DNA of 42,180 nt from contig NZ_SMYZ01000082.1 of NCBI RefSeq assembly GCF_004919685.1, positions 1-42,180 of the forward strand, written 5' to 3'. The notes under the pieces were generated by a model. It saw only the letters and a program-made list of their open reading frames with translations. It was not told where the DNA came from and searched no databases. This DNA comes from Mesorhizobium norvegicum. GTDB lineage: Bacteria > Pseudomonadota > Alphaproteobacteria > Rhizobiales > Rhizobiaceae. Made by a program: the position numbers and the translations under genes. The number at the start of each line of letters is the position of its first letter. Within the stretch, counting starts at the first letter, position 1. Positions 1 to 8,285 of the stretch are shown piece after piece.

Positions 1-1014
<1,014 letters not shown>

Positions 1015-1039
1015 AGGTCCACGCATCTCGATAATTTCG

Positions 1040-1070
1040 AAAGGGCGGCAAGCAAAGCCGCCCTTTCTTC
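1040..1070 (+). terminator. Rho-independent terminator of groEL
   Basis: A 10-bp perfect stem (AAAGGGCGGC at 1040-1049 and GCCGCCCTTT at 1057-1066) with a 7-base loop is followed by a T-rich run. It lies just after the groEL stop codon and fits the end of a groES-groEL transcript. Confidence 0.9.
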
Positions 1071-1134
1071 GTGTCCATTGCGCCGGTTGTCGGCGACCCG
1101 CAAGCCGGATATAGGCCCGATAAGGGTTAAGCTT

Positions 1135-1484
1135 ATGTTTGGACGGATACTGCCTTTTCTCCTGGGGCTGGCTTTACTGTTGGGTAGCGGCTGCGCACGC
1201 AGCGATGATGGTACGTGATTATTCCGAGAGCGCTTGATACCAGGCGATTCTTTGACAAAGAGCCGCCACGCCTGCAGCAGCCACAGATCGAAACCAGCGT
1301 GTTTCCGGTTGCGCCACAGAAGCCGGAACGGCTCGAACCGCGCCGTATGGCAAGTCTCAAGACATCCAACAGACGGGCATCGCCGGCCGCAAGCCCGCCG
1401 CTCTCCTCTTCCGAGCCGAGCAAGCCGCTTGTCTGCAAGAACATCAGCGAGCCCGGCAAGCGGTACCGTGTGGTTTGCGAATAG
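1135..1484 (+). pseudogene. Possible split small lipoprotein gene
   Basis: ATG at 1135 opens a 27-residue frame that is a convincing lipoprotein signal peptide (MFGRILPF, hydrophobic core, then LLGSGC with the lipobox cysteine). It stops at 1218. A second frame begins at GTG 1215, overlapping that stop by 4 bp, and runs to 1484, ending in CKNISEPGKRYRVVCE, which looks like a genuine protein tail. The likeliest reading is one lipoprotein of about 115 residues broken by a single frameshift near 1210-1218. Two coupled short genes are the alternative. I do not recognise the family, and the assignment is tentative. Confidence 0.35.
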
Positions 1485-1623
1485 GACCCTTGGTTCGGCC
1501 AGCATTCTACCCACGCGGCGCCTTCCGGATCAGGTTGAGCGACGGACCATAGATGTTGCGATCCGGCACAGGAACACCGCCTCAGGCATGGTGCTGACGG
1601 ATTGCCCGTATGGATAAAGTTCG

Positions 1624-1866
1624 TCAATACTCCAGACAGGACAAGGCTTCCCGGTCCGCCCGCCTCATCCGACGAAATCCGAAAGACCAGGCGCGAGGCG
1701 GTTTGTGCTTCGCGATGTAATCACCGATCTGCCGCAAATCCGCCTTGGCTTCAGTCGTAAGGCAGACTTTCATCGGCCGAGTCCGGCAGCGTGGTTTTCT
1801 ACCCCGCAGTTCGCTGAAAACATCCTCAACGGCATGCGTTCGTCCTGCGTCAGCATCGGCCGGTGC
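1624..1866 (-). pseudogene. Remnant of a ParDE-type toxin-antitoxin pair
   Basis: On the minus strand, ATG at 1773 begins MKVCLTTEAKADLRQIGDYI followed by AKHKPPRAWSF, which matches the N-terminus of ParE/RelE-superfamily toxins. The similarity stops after about 31 residues and the frame ends at 1624 (49 residues against the usual 90-100), so the toxin is broken. Immediately upstream and in the same frame, about 1774-1850 encodes HAVEDVFSELRGRK, resembling the C-terminus of the matching antitoxin. The rest of the antitoxin cannot be followed. Both genes are therefore decayed. Family calls come from sequence pattern only. Confidence 0.55.
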
Positions 1867-2093
1867 TCATTGCACGAGCCGGTCGAATTGAGGTGCGCCC
1901 ATGGCGAGGCGTGCTCCCTTTCGAACTCCGCCACCTATGCTATCTCCTGGGCACGGCGAAGCATGGCAGCTTCCGCAAGGCAGGTATCGCCGTACCGGTT
2001 GGAACGATTGGATGACTGGCGGACGGCTGACCGACGCCGATTATTGACCCGCCAGAGCGCAACTGCTCGACAACGCGGGACTCTGCTATTGAT

Positions 2094-2115
2094 GATAATG
2101 CAAATTTGCATTATC
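2094..2115. promoter_or_regulatory. 22-bp palindrome, probable VapBC operator
   Basis: GATAATGCAAA is followed immediately by its exact reverse complement TTTGCATTATC, a perfect 22-bp palindrome 30 bp before the antitoxin start at 2145. Antitoxins of the AbrB/SpoVT class normally bind such sites to repress their own operon. A ribosome-binding sequence GGAG lies between it and the ATG. Confidence 0.7.
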
Positions 2116-2144
2116 TAATCGTATCGATGAATTGGAGCTGTAAG

Positions 2145-2411
2145 ATGACGACATTGACGGTGACGGCACGGGGACAGGTGACCTTCCGCAAGGACGTTCT
2201 GCAGCATCTGGGAATTAGGCCGGGCGAGAAGATCGAACTTGATCTGCTCCCCGACGGCCGGGCGGAATTGAAGGCGGCGCGGGTGAAGGGATCATTCAGG
2301 GAGCTCTACGGTTTTCTCAAGGGCAAGACGAATGGACGCGTGTTGAGCATTGAAGAGATCAACGAGGCAATTGCGGAAGCGGGTACTGCAGCTGGATCGA
2401 GCAAGGAATGA
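2145..2411 (+). CDS. AbrB/SpoVT-type antitoxin (VapB-like)
   Basis: An 88-residue protein whose first 45 residues form a swapped-hairpin AbrB-type DNA-binding domain (TLTVTARGQVTFRKDVLQHL, then GIRPGEKIELDLLPDGRAEL). The C-terminal half (SFRELYGFLKGKTNGRVLSIEEINEAI, described here in outline) is the usual toxin-neutralising tail of VapB-like antitoxins. ATG 2145 is chosen because GGAG lies 8 bases upstream; the frame is open further left but runs into the palindromic operator. The stop overlaps the toxin start by 4 bp (ATGA). The expected role is to neutralise the downstream PIN toxin and autorepress the operon. Confidence 0.85.
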   Translation: MTTLTVTARGQVTFRKDVLQHLGIRPGEKIELDLLPDGRAELKAARVKGSFRELYGFLKGKTNGRVLSIEEINEAIAEAGTAAGSSKE

Positions 2412-2806
2412 AAGTCACGGCCGACACCAACGTTCTGCTGCGCGCCTATGTCGCCGACGATGAACGACAAGCGGAAGCAGCCGTCGATCTCCTTGCGAAG
2501 GCAGACATCGTCGCCGTTAGCCTTCAGGCCTTGTGCGAGTTCGCATGGGTCTTGGCCCGACAATATCAAACTGCACGCTTAGATATAGTGGCGGCAATCA
2601 GGGCCTTGTCGAACACCGCGAATGTCGTCGTCAACCGGCCAGCTGTCGAGGCAGGGCTTGCAGTGCTTGAGGCCGGCGGTGATTTTGCGGACGGCGTGAT
2701 TGCCTTCGACGGCGACTGGCTGGGCGGGGAGACATTCGTCTCCTTCGACCGCAAGGCGGTTAAACTGCTGTCTGCGCAAGGACATCCTGTTCGACTTCTT
2801 TCGTAG
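2408..2806 (+). CDS. PIN-domain ribonuclease toxin (VapC-like)
   Basis: A 132-residue single-domain PIN protein, the usual VapC size. The acidic metal-binding residues are all visible: D6 in TADTNVLLR, E44 in LCEFAWVL, D92/D95 in GGDFADGVIA and D114 in FVSFDRKA. VapC toxins are Mg2+-dependent RNases that cut tRNA or rRNA when freed from the antitoxin. It is translationally coupled to the preceding AbrB-type antitoxin. With all catalytic residues present and no break, the pair is probably functional and would stabilise the surrounding DNA. The specific RNA target cannot be predicted. Confidence 0.9.
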   Translation: MKVTADTNVLLRAYVADDERQAEAAVDLLAKADIVAVSLQALCEFAWVLARQYQTARLDIVAAIRALSNTANVVVNRPAVEAGLAVLEAGGDFADGVIAFDGDWLGGETFVSFDRKAVKLLSAQGHPVRLLS

Positions 2807-2859
2807 CCATCTTAAGGGGTGTCTAATGACCGCGCTTGGCGGTTCCGCAGTGACCAAAG

Positions 2860-3153
2860 TTAACCATTGCGCGCCGATGGTCGCGCGCCGCCATCGGGCT
2901 GCGCAAGCCGAACCCCTGGGCCGCCGCCATTTTGCGCAATGAACTCGATGCCTGCCGCCTCAAACGCCGCGCGGATTGCCGCAACTGTTTTTGCCTTGAG
3001 GCGGTCACCTTTTTCGAGACGAGTGATCGTTTGCGTTGCGACCTGCGCCACTTCGGCCAGTTCCCGCACACCCCACCCAAGAGCTACCCGTGCCATCTTG
3101 CATTGGATCGCGCTAATTTCATCACTGTGTGATGATTCTTCTTGCCGACTCAC
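2860..3153 (-). CDS. Small XRE-family transcriptional regulator
   Basis: A 97-residue protein with a Cro/CI-type helix-turn-helix at about residues 15-60 (MARVALGWGVRELAEVAQVA, TQTITRLEKGDRLKAKTV). The C-terminal IEFIAQNGGGPGVRL is typical of small alphaproteobacterial XRE proteins. The start at 3153 is GTG; an internal ATG at 3096 (MARVALGW) would cut into the fold and is less likely. It converges with the VapC gene (53-bp gap) and diverges from the Tat-signal gene at 3253, so it may regulate itself and/or that gene. A GACTCACATC direct repeat (3147-3156 and 3202-3211) lies in the divergent region. Confidence 0.8.
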   Translation of the reverse strand: MSRQEESSHSDEISAIQCKMARVALGWGVRELAEVAQVATQTITRLEKGDRLKAKTVAAIRAAFEAAGIEFIAQNGGGPGVRLAQPDGGARPSARNG

Positions 3154-3252
3154 ATCCCGACCTGTACTCTGCCAACCTGCAAAACGGCCGGACGACGTGG
3201 TGACTCACATCGCCCAGCCTGACCAGAACCCAGGCTATAGGGAGCTCGGATC

Positions 3253-4008
3253 ATGGGTGATTCCGACAATACACGAGTTCGTCCCACCGTCACGCGCAGG
3301 ATGTTGTTGACTGGTGCAGGAGCGGCCGCGGCGGCCGTGCAATTTCAGCAAAGCGCGTCCGCAGACAGAGCGCTCTCCGGCAACACTGCCTTCGATCCAG
3401 CACTGGCGCTGTGGCAAGAATGGCAGTCCGCATACACACGCACCGTCGCGCTCTGCCGCAAGCAGCAGCATCTTGAGAGTAGACTGGTCGACGCCATCGG
3501 CTTCCCAAAAGCGGAAGTCGAGTTGCCCGACGAGAATGTCACCGTCACCGTCTCCTGGCCGGGTGATATCGAAGACCTATTGGGGGACAATCCAGGCCTT
3601 CCGGACCTGCGCGCTCGGGCGGAGGCGGATTTAGCAGCCCACCAGGCGCGCTGGGATGCGGAGGACCGGCGCATCGGCTATTCCGCCGCCAAGCGGGAGG
3701 AACTTGCCGCCGCCGACCAAGAGCAGGAGCTGGTTGAGTCCCTGATGGCAGCGCCTGCTACGACACTCGCCGGCGTGGCCGCCAAGCTGGATGCGGTCCT
3801 GCGCGAGGGCGAAAGCGCCGAAGACTGCACCGAGTTCCCCTGGCCTCAGCTGCGTACCGCGCTCAGCGATCTGACGCGCATGGGCGAGGCGCTGCAGCCG
3901 GGCGCGTTCATGCCAGGCAGCGACCACGCTGAGCCATACCCGCGAAATCGCCGGGAGGACGTCTGCATGTCGGTGATGATGTACCAGTGCGGAGATCGTG
4001 TGATATGA
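3253..4008 (+). CDS. Conserved hypothetical with Tat-like signal
   Basis: A 251-residue protein starting at ATG 3253 with GGGAG about 8 bases upstream. The N-terminus carries TRRMLLTGAGAAAAAV (about residues 14-29), a twin-arginine-type signal, suggesting export of a folded protein. Residues about 45-190 are Glu/Ala-rich and probably helical, with LWQEWQSAYTRTVALCRKQQ and a stretch that looks coiled-coil-like. I do not recognise the family and assign no function. The stop overlaps the next ATG by 4 bp. Confidence 0.65.
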   Translation: MGDSDNTRVRPTVTRRMLLTGAGAAAAAVQFQQSASADRALSGNTAFDPALALWQEWQSAYTRTVALCRKQQHLESRLVDAIGFPKAEVELPDENVTVTVSWPGDIEDLLGDNPGLPDLRARAEADLAAHQARWDAEDRRIGYSAAKREELAAADQEQELVESLMAAPATTLAGVAAKLDAVLREGESAEDCTEFPWPQLRTALSDLTRMGEALQPGAFMPGSDHAEPYPRNRREDVCMSVMMYQCGDRVI

Positions 4009-4301
4009 AAAGCCCATCGATGGCAACGCCGGTTCAGCGTGTCGCCGCGCGCAACGCAAGAGCCGGTGCCGCAATGCCCTGCAGCACGCCCGCCGCATCT
4101 GAAGAACACGGTGGCCTTTGGGCCCACAGTACCCCGGAGGCGTTTGCCAGGGCGGCGGGCGACTTACTCGGCACCGACGCCGCCCCGGCGATCGAATGGT
4201 GCGCGCTTTCGGGCCGAAAACAAGTCTTCCTGCCCCGCAGCTCGCCCACTAAGTGTCTGCCGCCCGCGAAGGCCCTGGCTACCGATCAGAAAAGTCTTTG
4301 A
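4005..4301 (+). CDS. Possible small hypothetical protein
   Basis: A 98-residue frame beginning MKSPSMATPVQRVAARNARA, coupled by an ATGA overlap to the preceding gene. It has no recognisable domain and is Ala/Pro-rich with basic segments. Its 3' end overlaps the convergent LuxR-type gene by 16 bp. The overlap with the upstream gene is the main support; composition alone would not exclude a chance frame. Confidence 0.35.
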   Translation: MKSPSMATPVQRVAARNARAGAAMPCSTPAASEEHGGLWAHSTPEAFARAAGDLLGTDAAPAIEWCALSGRKQVFLPRSSPTKCLPPAKALATDQKSL

Positions 4302-5023
4302 AAGAAAAGGCCGCGCTCGGCGGCGATCGCAACCGCGTGGGCCAAGCTTTTGGCACCCAGCTTGGCCCGTGCCAGATCGAGATGAAATTGCACCGTGCGA
4401 GGGGATAGCGACAGTATCTCTGCGGTCCGTTTGACCTTCTCTCCCCTCGCGTACCATTTCAGGCATTCGATCTCTCTATCGGAGCAGACCGTCTGATGGC
4501 GTGGCCTTCCTTGGATTCGACCGATAGCATTGTGAAATTCGCCGGCGAGATACTGGAAGTCGCGAACCTCGGATTTGAGAAACGCCTGCCACGCCGCTGC
4601 GTTCTCGTTGCTCGTCACGCTCAGAATGCTGCGGTCGCCGTCGACACCCCTAATCGGGAACGTGATGCCATGCTTCCCGACACCATGTTCCCTCGCTTCA
4701 CCAAAGAACGTGCGCACGGCGTTCTCCGATAGGTCGATTTCCTTCCAATCAACCAATGTCACAGCACGCAGCCCATGGCGAAGCACGGGATCGATGTCGA
4801 AAAAATCCTTCTCGATGTAGCGTTTCACCCAGTCAGGCGAATAGGTGGTCACATAGAACGGCTTACTCGGTTCCTCGTAAACCGGCCTGACGGTAAGAAA
4901 GGCCGCCGTCTCAAGGCCGTAACTTTCGACAATTGTGTTCAGACGGTCCGCGGCGTCCGCAAGAGAGGCAACTGCTCTAATACCTTCCGTCATGTCGTGA
5001 AAATTTGAGTCAAATTGCGCCAT
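4286..5023 (-). CDS. LuxR-type quorum-sensing regulator (no luxI in window)
   Basis: A 245-residue protein, the normal LuxR/TraR length. The N-terminal autoinducer-binding domain (about 15-165) contains the ligand-pocket pattern of acyl-homoserine-lactone receptors: Y61 and W65 in YSPDWVKRYIEKDFFDIDPV, D78-P79, and W93 in TLVDWKEI. The C-terminal GerE/LuxR helix-turn-helix (about 178-240) reads CSDREIECLKWYARGEK then SLSPRTVQFHL. The start is chosen at ATG 5023, with AAGGAG 11-12 bases upstream. No LuxI synthase gene is seen, so in this window it is a solo. A near-canonical lux box (5118-5137) sits about 95 bp upstream, between this gene and the divergent gene at 5215, suggesting it controls one or both. 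Confidence 0.92.
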   Translation of the reverse strand: MAQFDSNFHDMTEGIRAVASLADAADRLNTIVESYGLETAAFLTVRPVYEEPSKPFYVTTYSPDWVKRYIEKDFFDIDPVLRHGLRAVTLVDWKEIDLSENAVRTFFGEAREHGVGKHGITFPIRGVDGDRSILSVTSNENAAAWQAFLKSEVRDFQYLAGEFHNAIGRIQGRPRHQTVCSDREIECLKWYARGEKVKRTAEILSLSPRTVQFHLDLARAKLGAKSLAHAVAIAAERGLFFQRLF

Positions 5024-5117
5024 ATCCAGCTTATCTCCTTGATATCAACGTGCCTCTCCAAGCCATTCGGACGGCTATCTGACCAAGTTGCTCCTCGCTG
5101 GATCCCAGCGTCTCGCG

Positions 5118-5137
5118 ACCTGTCAAAAGTGACAGGC
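5118..5137. promoter_or_regulatory. Candidate lux box
   Basis: ACCTGTCAAAAGTGACAGGC has the layout ACCTGT-N8-ACAGGC and differs from the Vibrio fischeri lux box half-sites (ACCTGT-N8-ACAGGT) at one position; CCTGTCA/TGACAGG is a perfect 7-bp inverted repeat. It lies between the divergent LuxR-type gene and the small gene at 5215. A TATACT hexamer at 5149-5154 could be the rightward -10 element. Confidence 0.7.
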
Positions 5138-5214
5138 GAAACCGCCAGTATACTTAGGTTGCAACCCACTTTATTCCAGGTTGCATTACCACAACCCGGC
5201 GTGGAGGAAACGCC

Positions 5215-5529
5215 TTGGATACGATCGGACTTTCGTCAAACGATGTGGATCGGCTGACCAAGCATATGGGTACCTCGCGCCATACGTCACATCGGAGTTC
5301 CGGAACGACCGACCACGAGGTTTGCCGTTTCTGTTCGGAGCTGGAACAATTAGACGCTGATAGAGATGCTCTTTTCGCTTTGTCCCCTCCACCTGTGCCG
5401 GGCAACCCTGCGCAGAGCAAGCAGTTCTTCACAAAGCTGAATGCGATTACGGCTCGCTATTTAGCGCTCGGACAGCGGCTTCGAGAAGCTCGCAACGACA
5501 CCAGGCAAGGCTACCCCCGAAGCCGCTAA
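5215..5529 (+). CDS. Small protein downstream of the lux box, unknown
   Basis: A 104-residue frame with a TTG start at 5215, chosen because GGAGG lies at 5203-5207 with ideal 7-base spacing and no better start exists. It has a CRFC cysteine pair near residue 38, then a Glu/Leu-rich, probably helical C-terminal half (SELEQLDADRDALFAL and FFTKLNAITARYLALGQRLR). I do not recognise a family. Its position 78 bp downstream of the lux box makes it the likeliest target of the LuxR-type regulator. Direct repeats AGGTTGCA at 5156 and 5178, 22 bp apart, lie in its leader. Confidence 0.5.
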   Translation: MDTIGLSSNDVDRLTKHMGTSRHTSHRSSGTTDHEVCRFCSELEQLDADRDALFALSPPPVPGNPAQSKQFFTKLNAITARYLALGQRLREARNDTRQGYPRSR

Positions 5530-5789
5530 GTTCGTCCAGTCGGATGCCGCTGCGACCGCTGCGGCATAGCGCGCATTCAGGCTACCGATTGCCCCATGGT
5601 CCAGCCTTGCCGAAATCCAGAAAGTCAGACCGCCAGCGTCAACTCGACACCGATGCACTTACCTGGCCCATCGGGCACCGATGCGGATACAAGCACCCTC
5701 CTCCTTCGCTGCATCTGAGTGAGAGACACACTTGCACAGCGATTTGCAAGATAGTTTATTGACTCAATGACTCTGAAGAGGAGTGATTC

Positions 5790-5942
5790 ATGAGAACCAG
5801 TAATCAACTTTTGCTTCGTGCACCTACGGCGGCGTCAACGGCTGCGACCAGACCGCGACGCGGGGAAAGCAGACGTGGCCTTATGGCGTTGTCACCATGG
5901 CATGGCTCGCTCTATCGGAAATCCTCACCTGCAAACCCATGA
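5790..5942 (+). CDS. Possible 50-residue small ORF
   Basis: ATG 5790 is preceded at ideal distance by GAGGAG (5777-5782). The frame encodes MRTSNQLLLRAPTAASTAAT and ends at 5942, overlapping an in-frame ATG (5939) of the lipoprotein frame by 4 bp. The composition is Arg/Ser-rich with no domain. It could be a short leader peptide coupled to the lipoprotein, or the strong ribosome site may simply be the remains of a lost gene. The stretch 5530-5789 before it holds nothing I can identify. Confidence 0.3.
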   Translation: MRTSNQLLLRAPTAASTAATRPRRGESRRGLMALSPWHGSLYRKSSPANP

Positions 5943-5956
5943 CCCTCGAGCCCGAT

Positions 5957-6562
5957 ATGCGTTCATTTCGTCACATCCTCCACCTCGTCGCATCGGCGGC
6001 CTTGCTCGCCGGTTGCGCCGGGCGAGTGCTGGATGCTTCACATTCGGCCGGGCCCGTTTCGGTTACGGACTCCTATTGGAAGCCCGATCGGGTCAGTCGC
6101 AGCCGGCAAGAATATGCGCCCGACTTGGGCCGCTTCCCACCGGTCATTACCCAGCGAACCGGCTACCCGACCGAAGCTCAGGCGAATGGCGCCTTGCGCC
6201 GCTCGCATTGGAGTTCCGTGCCTGTGCGCACGCTCGTTACCAAGGAAGGCATCAAGACGATCTCCGTCCCTGCGGAAGCCCCGGACACGATCGCCGCAGG
6301 CGTTCGTGTATTTGCGTGCCGGCCCGGAGCGCTCAACGGCTATACCGGCCGCGTGCAACACTACGACGGCCCCGTCGTCGCCTGTGCTTCCGACCTCCTG
6401 TCTGCCGATGGTCGCGTGCTCGCCCGAGTACCCCTGAATTTCTACTACTGGCAGAAAGCTTGGCGCGTCCGAGACCCGAGGCCGTCCTACACGTCCGTCC
6501 CGTGGGCTTATCAGGAACCCTCGCCACCCAAGAGCAAGGGCTGGTTCGGCAACCGCTACTGA
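5957..6562 (+). CDS. Predicted lipoprotein, unknown function
   Basis: From ATG 5957 the protein starts MRSFRHILHLVASAALLAGC, a classical lipoprotein signal with an LAGC lipobox, so it should be anchored to a membrane through that cysteine. An in-frame ATG at 5939 is an alternative start that would be coupled to the small upstream ORF. The mature part (about 180 residues) contains a cysteine pair in VFACRPG and VVACASD that could form a disulphide, and an aromatic segment LNFYYWQKAWRV. I do not recognise the family. It could be an accessory to the cell-surface or transfer functions encoded nearby, but that is context only. Confidence 0.65.
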   Translation: MRSFRHILHLVASAALLAGCAGRVLDASHSAGPVSVTDSYWKPDRVSRSRQEYAPDLGRFPPVITQRTGYPTEAQANGALRRSHWSSVPVRTLVTKEGIKTISVPAEAPDTIAAGVRVFACRPGALNGYTGRVQHYDGPVVACASDLLSADGRVLARVPLNFYYWQKAWRVRDPRPSYTSVPWAYQEPSPPKSKGWFGNRY

Positions 6563-6650
6563 GCAGCGGCCGTCACACTGGCGCGTGTCGGCTGGCCCGA
6601 TGCGCACAGAAGCCGACGGCCAAAGCACGGCAAGGCGGCGGCGTCGCCAC

Positions 6651-6700
6651 GGAGGCCCCATCGCTGGCCTCCGGCCGAAAAGCCGCCCTTCCCGCACTTT
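6651..6700 (+). terminator. Candidate terminator after the lipoprotein gene
   Basis: GGAGGCC (6651-6657) and GGCCTCC (6666-6672) form a perfect 7-bp stem with an 8-base loop. A short second stem and a T-rich tract (CTTTTTCTTTT at about 6688-6698) follow. The 300-bp stretch 6563-6863 contains no gene I can support. Confidence 0.4.
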
Positions 6701-6863
6701 TTCTTTTAGGTTCAATCCCGGCGAGCGATTATTTTCGCAAGGCTTTCGTTCAATTCCTTTCCAGGGCGAAATCAGTGTCAGTGCTCCGAGTTGCTGACGG
6801 TCGCTCTCGGGGTATCGTGCATTCGGCATATCGGGGGATCGGGCGGCAGGCTGCCCAGCCTAG

Positions 6864-7184
6864 CTACTTCACGGTCCTATCGGTTAGGTTCTGCTCTTCT
6901 GCTGGGGGCTCGCTTCGTACGAAAACGTCCAGCACTTGCGCGATATCGACCCCTGACGGCGATCCATTGCGCACCATACCCCTCGATACCGCCGAGCGCA
7001 TGGCTCCAATGACGCAGCAGGCCGCGACGAGCGCTGCCACGGCATCGCCGTCGGTCTCGGTCAATAGCTGCTCCGCCAGCGCCCTCGCTCCTCGCGGAAT
7101 TTGATCGACATCTTCACCAACAAGCGACCACTGACGATTTTTTTCCGTCACGGCGACACTTCCCCGACTGTTCGATTTGACCAT
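6864..7184 (-). CDS. Small hypothetical after the acyltransferase
   Basis: A 106-residue frame from ATG 7184 (MVKSNSRGSVAVTEKNRQWS). It overlaps the 3' end of the acyltransferase gene by 37 bp on the same strand, which suggests co-transcription. The central part (IPRGARALAEQLL, DGDAVAALVAACCVIGAMR) is Ala/Leu-rich and helical, but probably too broken by polar residues to span a membrane. No family is recognised. Confidence 0.45.
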   Translation of the reverse strand: MVKSNSRGSVAVTEKNRQWSLVGEDVDQIPRGARALAEQLLTETDGDAVAALVAACCVIGAMRSAVSRGMVRNGSPSGVDIAQVLDVFVRSEPPAEEQNLTDRTVK

Positions 7185-8242
7185 TGGCGGCCGAGCTGGC
7201 GGAGCGGATCTCCGATCGCCGCTGTCAGCACATGAGACAGCCCGATCGCAATCGCGATCGAGATGGTTGCCGTCGTCGGAGCGCCCAAGAATTGGCCAAG
7301 GGACCAGTTGAACAGCGCCAGCACCGGCACGTGGATCAAATAGAGGGCATAGGAGATGTGTCCTACGTAGCGCAGAATGCGCGCTGGCCAGTTCACAGAA
7401 CGATTCCGCAAGGTCGCCCTTGTCACGATCCATCCGCACATCAGAGCCAGTGCGGCAGTCGCCACGCCATGTGTGGCCGGCGGCAAGATCGCCAGCATAA
7501 AGGCCCCGACCGTCATCCAGAACGCCGCTTCCATGTTGCCGATCTCCCGAAGGTGTTCCGCTTGCCGTGGCCATGCGCTCGTCCCGATGATGGCGCCGCT
7601 CGCCAGCCCGACCGCGATTGCATCGATTCGGAACGCCCAGAGGGTCCCGCCCCATGGCCGCGGCGTGCACGCCCCGGCCACGAGAACGAGCCCGGCCAGC
7701 GCGACGAGCCCCCGCCGCGGTAGCAAGAACACCAGGAGCGGAGCCAGCAGATAAAATTGCATCTCGGCGGCGACCGACCAGAATGGCCCAAACGCAAAGG
7801 CGTTACCGCATCCTGTGGCGCCCCCGAAACAGGGCGCCCAATGCGCATTCGAGATGAAGGCGAATGCCGCCTTCGCGTCTGCAGGCTCAACGCCGCTTCC
7901 CGGGATGATCAACCCGATCGAGAGAATGGCGCCAACGCACCAGGCCAGCGGCACGATCCGCATGGCACGCCTGACATAGAAGGCGGAGGCCGCCTCGAGC
8001 GCTCCGCGCTCGAGGCGCAGGCTTCGCAATGAGCGTTCCACCACCAGGCCGGAAATCACAAAGAACAGGTCGACCCCGACGCTCCATGCCGGCGCAAACA
8101 GCAGAGCAGCGACCGGCCCGCCTTCTCCGAAGACCGGCCCGACATGCGACAGCACCACCAGCCCGATCGCCAGGCCTCGCAATTCATCCAACCCCGAGAG
8201 GCGGGCTTCTTGTCCCATCCAAATATCATGCTCGACAATCAT
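7148..8242 (-). CDS. Acyltransferase family 3 membrane protein (OafA/ExoZ-like)
   Basis: A 364-residue multi-spanning membrane protein with the acyltransferase-3 pattern: LDELRGLAIGLVVLSHVG near the N-terminus carrying the family's essential histidine, GVDLFFVISGLVVERSL in the next helix, FYVRRAMRIVPL after it, and about ten hydrophobic segments ending with ISYALYLIHVPVLALF. These enzymes add acetyl or other acyl groups to extracytoplasmic sugars such as O-antigen, exopolysaccharide or Nod factor. The family is clear but the substrate is not predictable. The start at ATG 8242 has no ribosome site; the internal ATG at 8218 (MGQEARLS) is a good alternative. It diverges from the secreted protein gene at 8286. 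Confidence 0.9.
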   Translation of the reverse strand: MIVEHDIWMGQEARLSGLDELRGLAIGLVVLSHVGPVFGEGGPVAALLFAPAWSVGVDLFFVISGLVVERSLRSLRLERGALEAASAFYVRRAMRIVPLAWCVGAILSIGLIIPGSGVEPADAKAAFAFISNAHWAPCFGGATGCGNAFAFGPFWSVAAEMQFYLLAPLLVFLLPRRGLVALAGLVLVAGACTPRPWGGTLWAFRIDAIAVGLASGAIIGTSAWPRQAEHLREIGNMEAAFWMTVGAFMLAILPPATHGVATAALALMCGWIVTRATLRNRSVNWPARILRYVGHISYALYLIHVPVLALFNWSLGQFLGAPTTATISIAIAIGLSHVLTAAIGDPLRQLGRQWSNRTVGEVSP

Positions 8243-8250
8243 TACAACAT

Positions 8251-8267
8251 TGATTTAATCATAGGGC
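8251..8267 (+). promoter_or_regulatory. Shared promoter-proximal motif, copy 1
   Basis: TGATTTAATCATAGGGC lies 18 bp before the ATG at 8286. It matches 16 of 17 bases of a second copy at 14110-14126 before the DUF1173 gene. The core TGATT-T-AATCA is an 11-bp palindrome. It could be an operator or an extended -10 region shared by the two transcription units. Confidence 0.45.
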
Positions 8268-8285
8268 ATAAAAGCGAGGCAAGGA

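Noticed and set aside
5818..7104. 428-residue plus-strand frame
   Set aside because: Arg/Ala/Pro-rich with no domain; it overlaps the lipoprotein gene, whose signal peptide is convincing, and the minus-strand gene at 6864. It is a GC-driven shadow.
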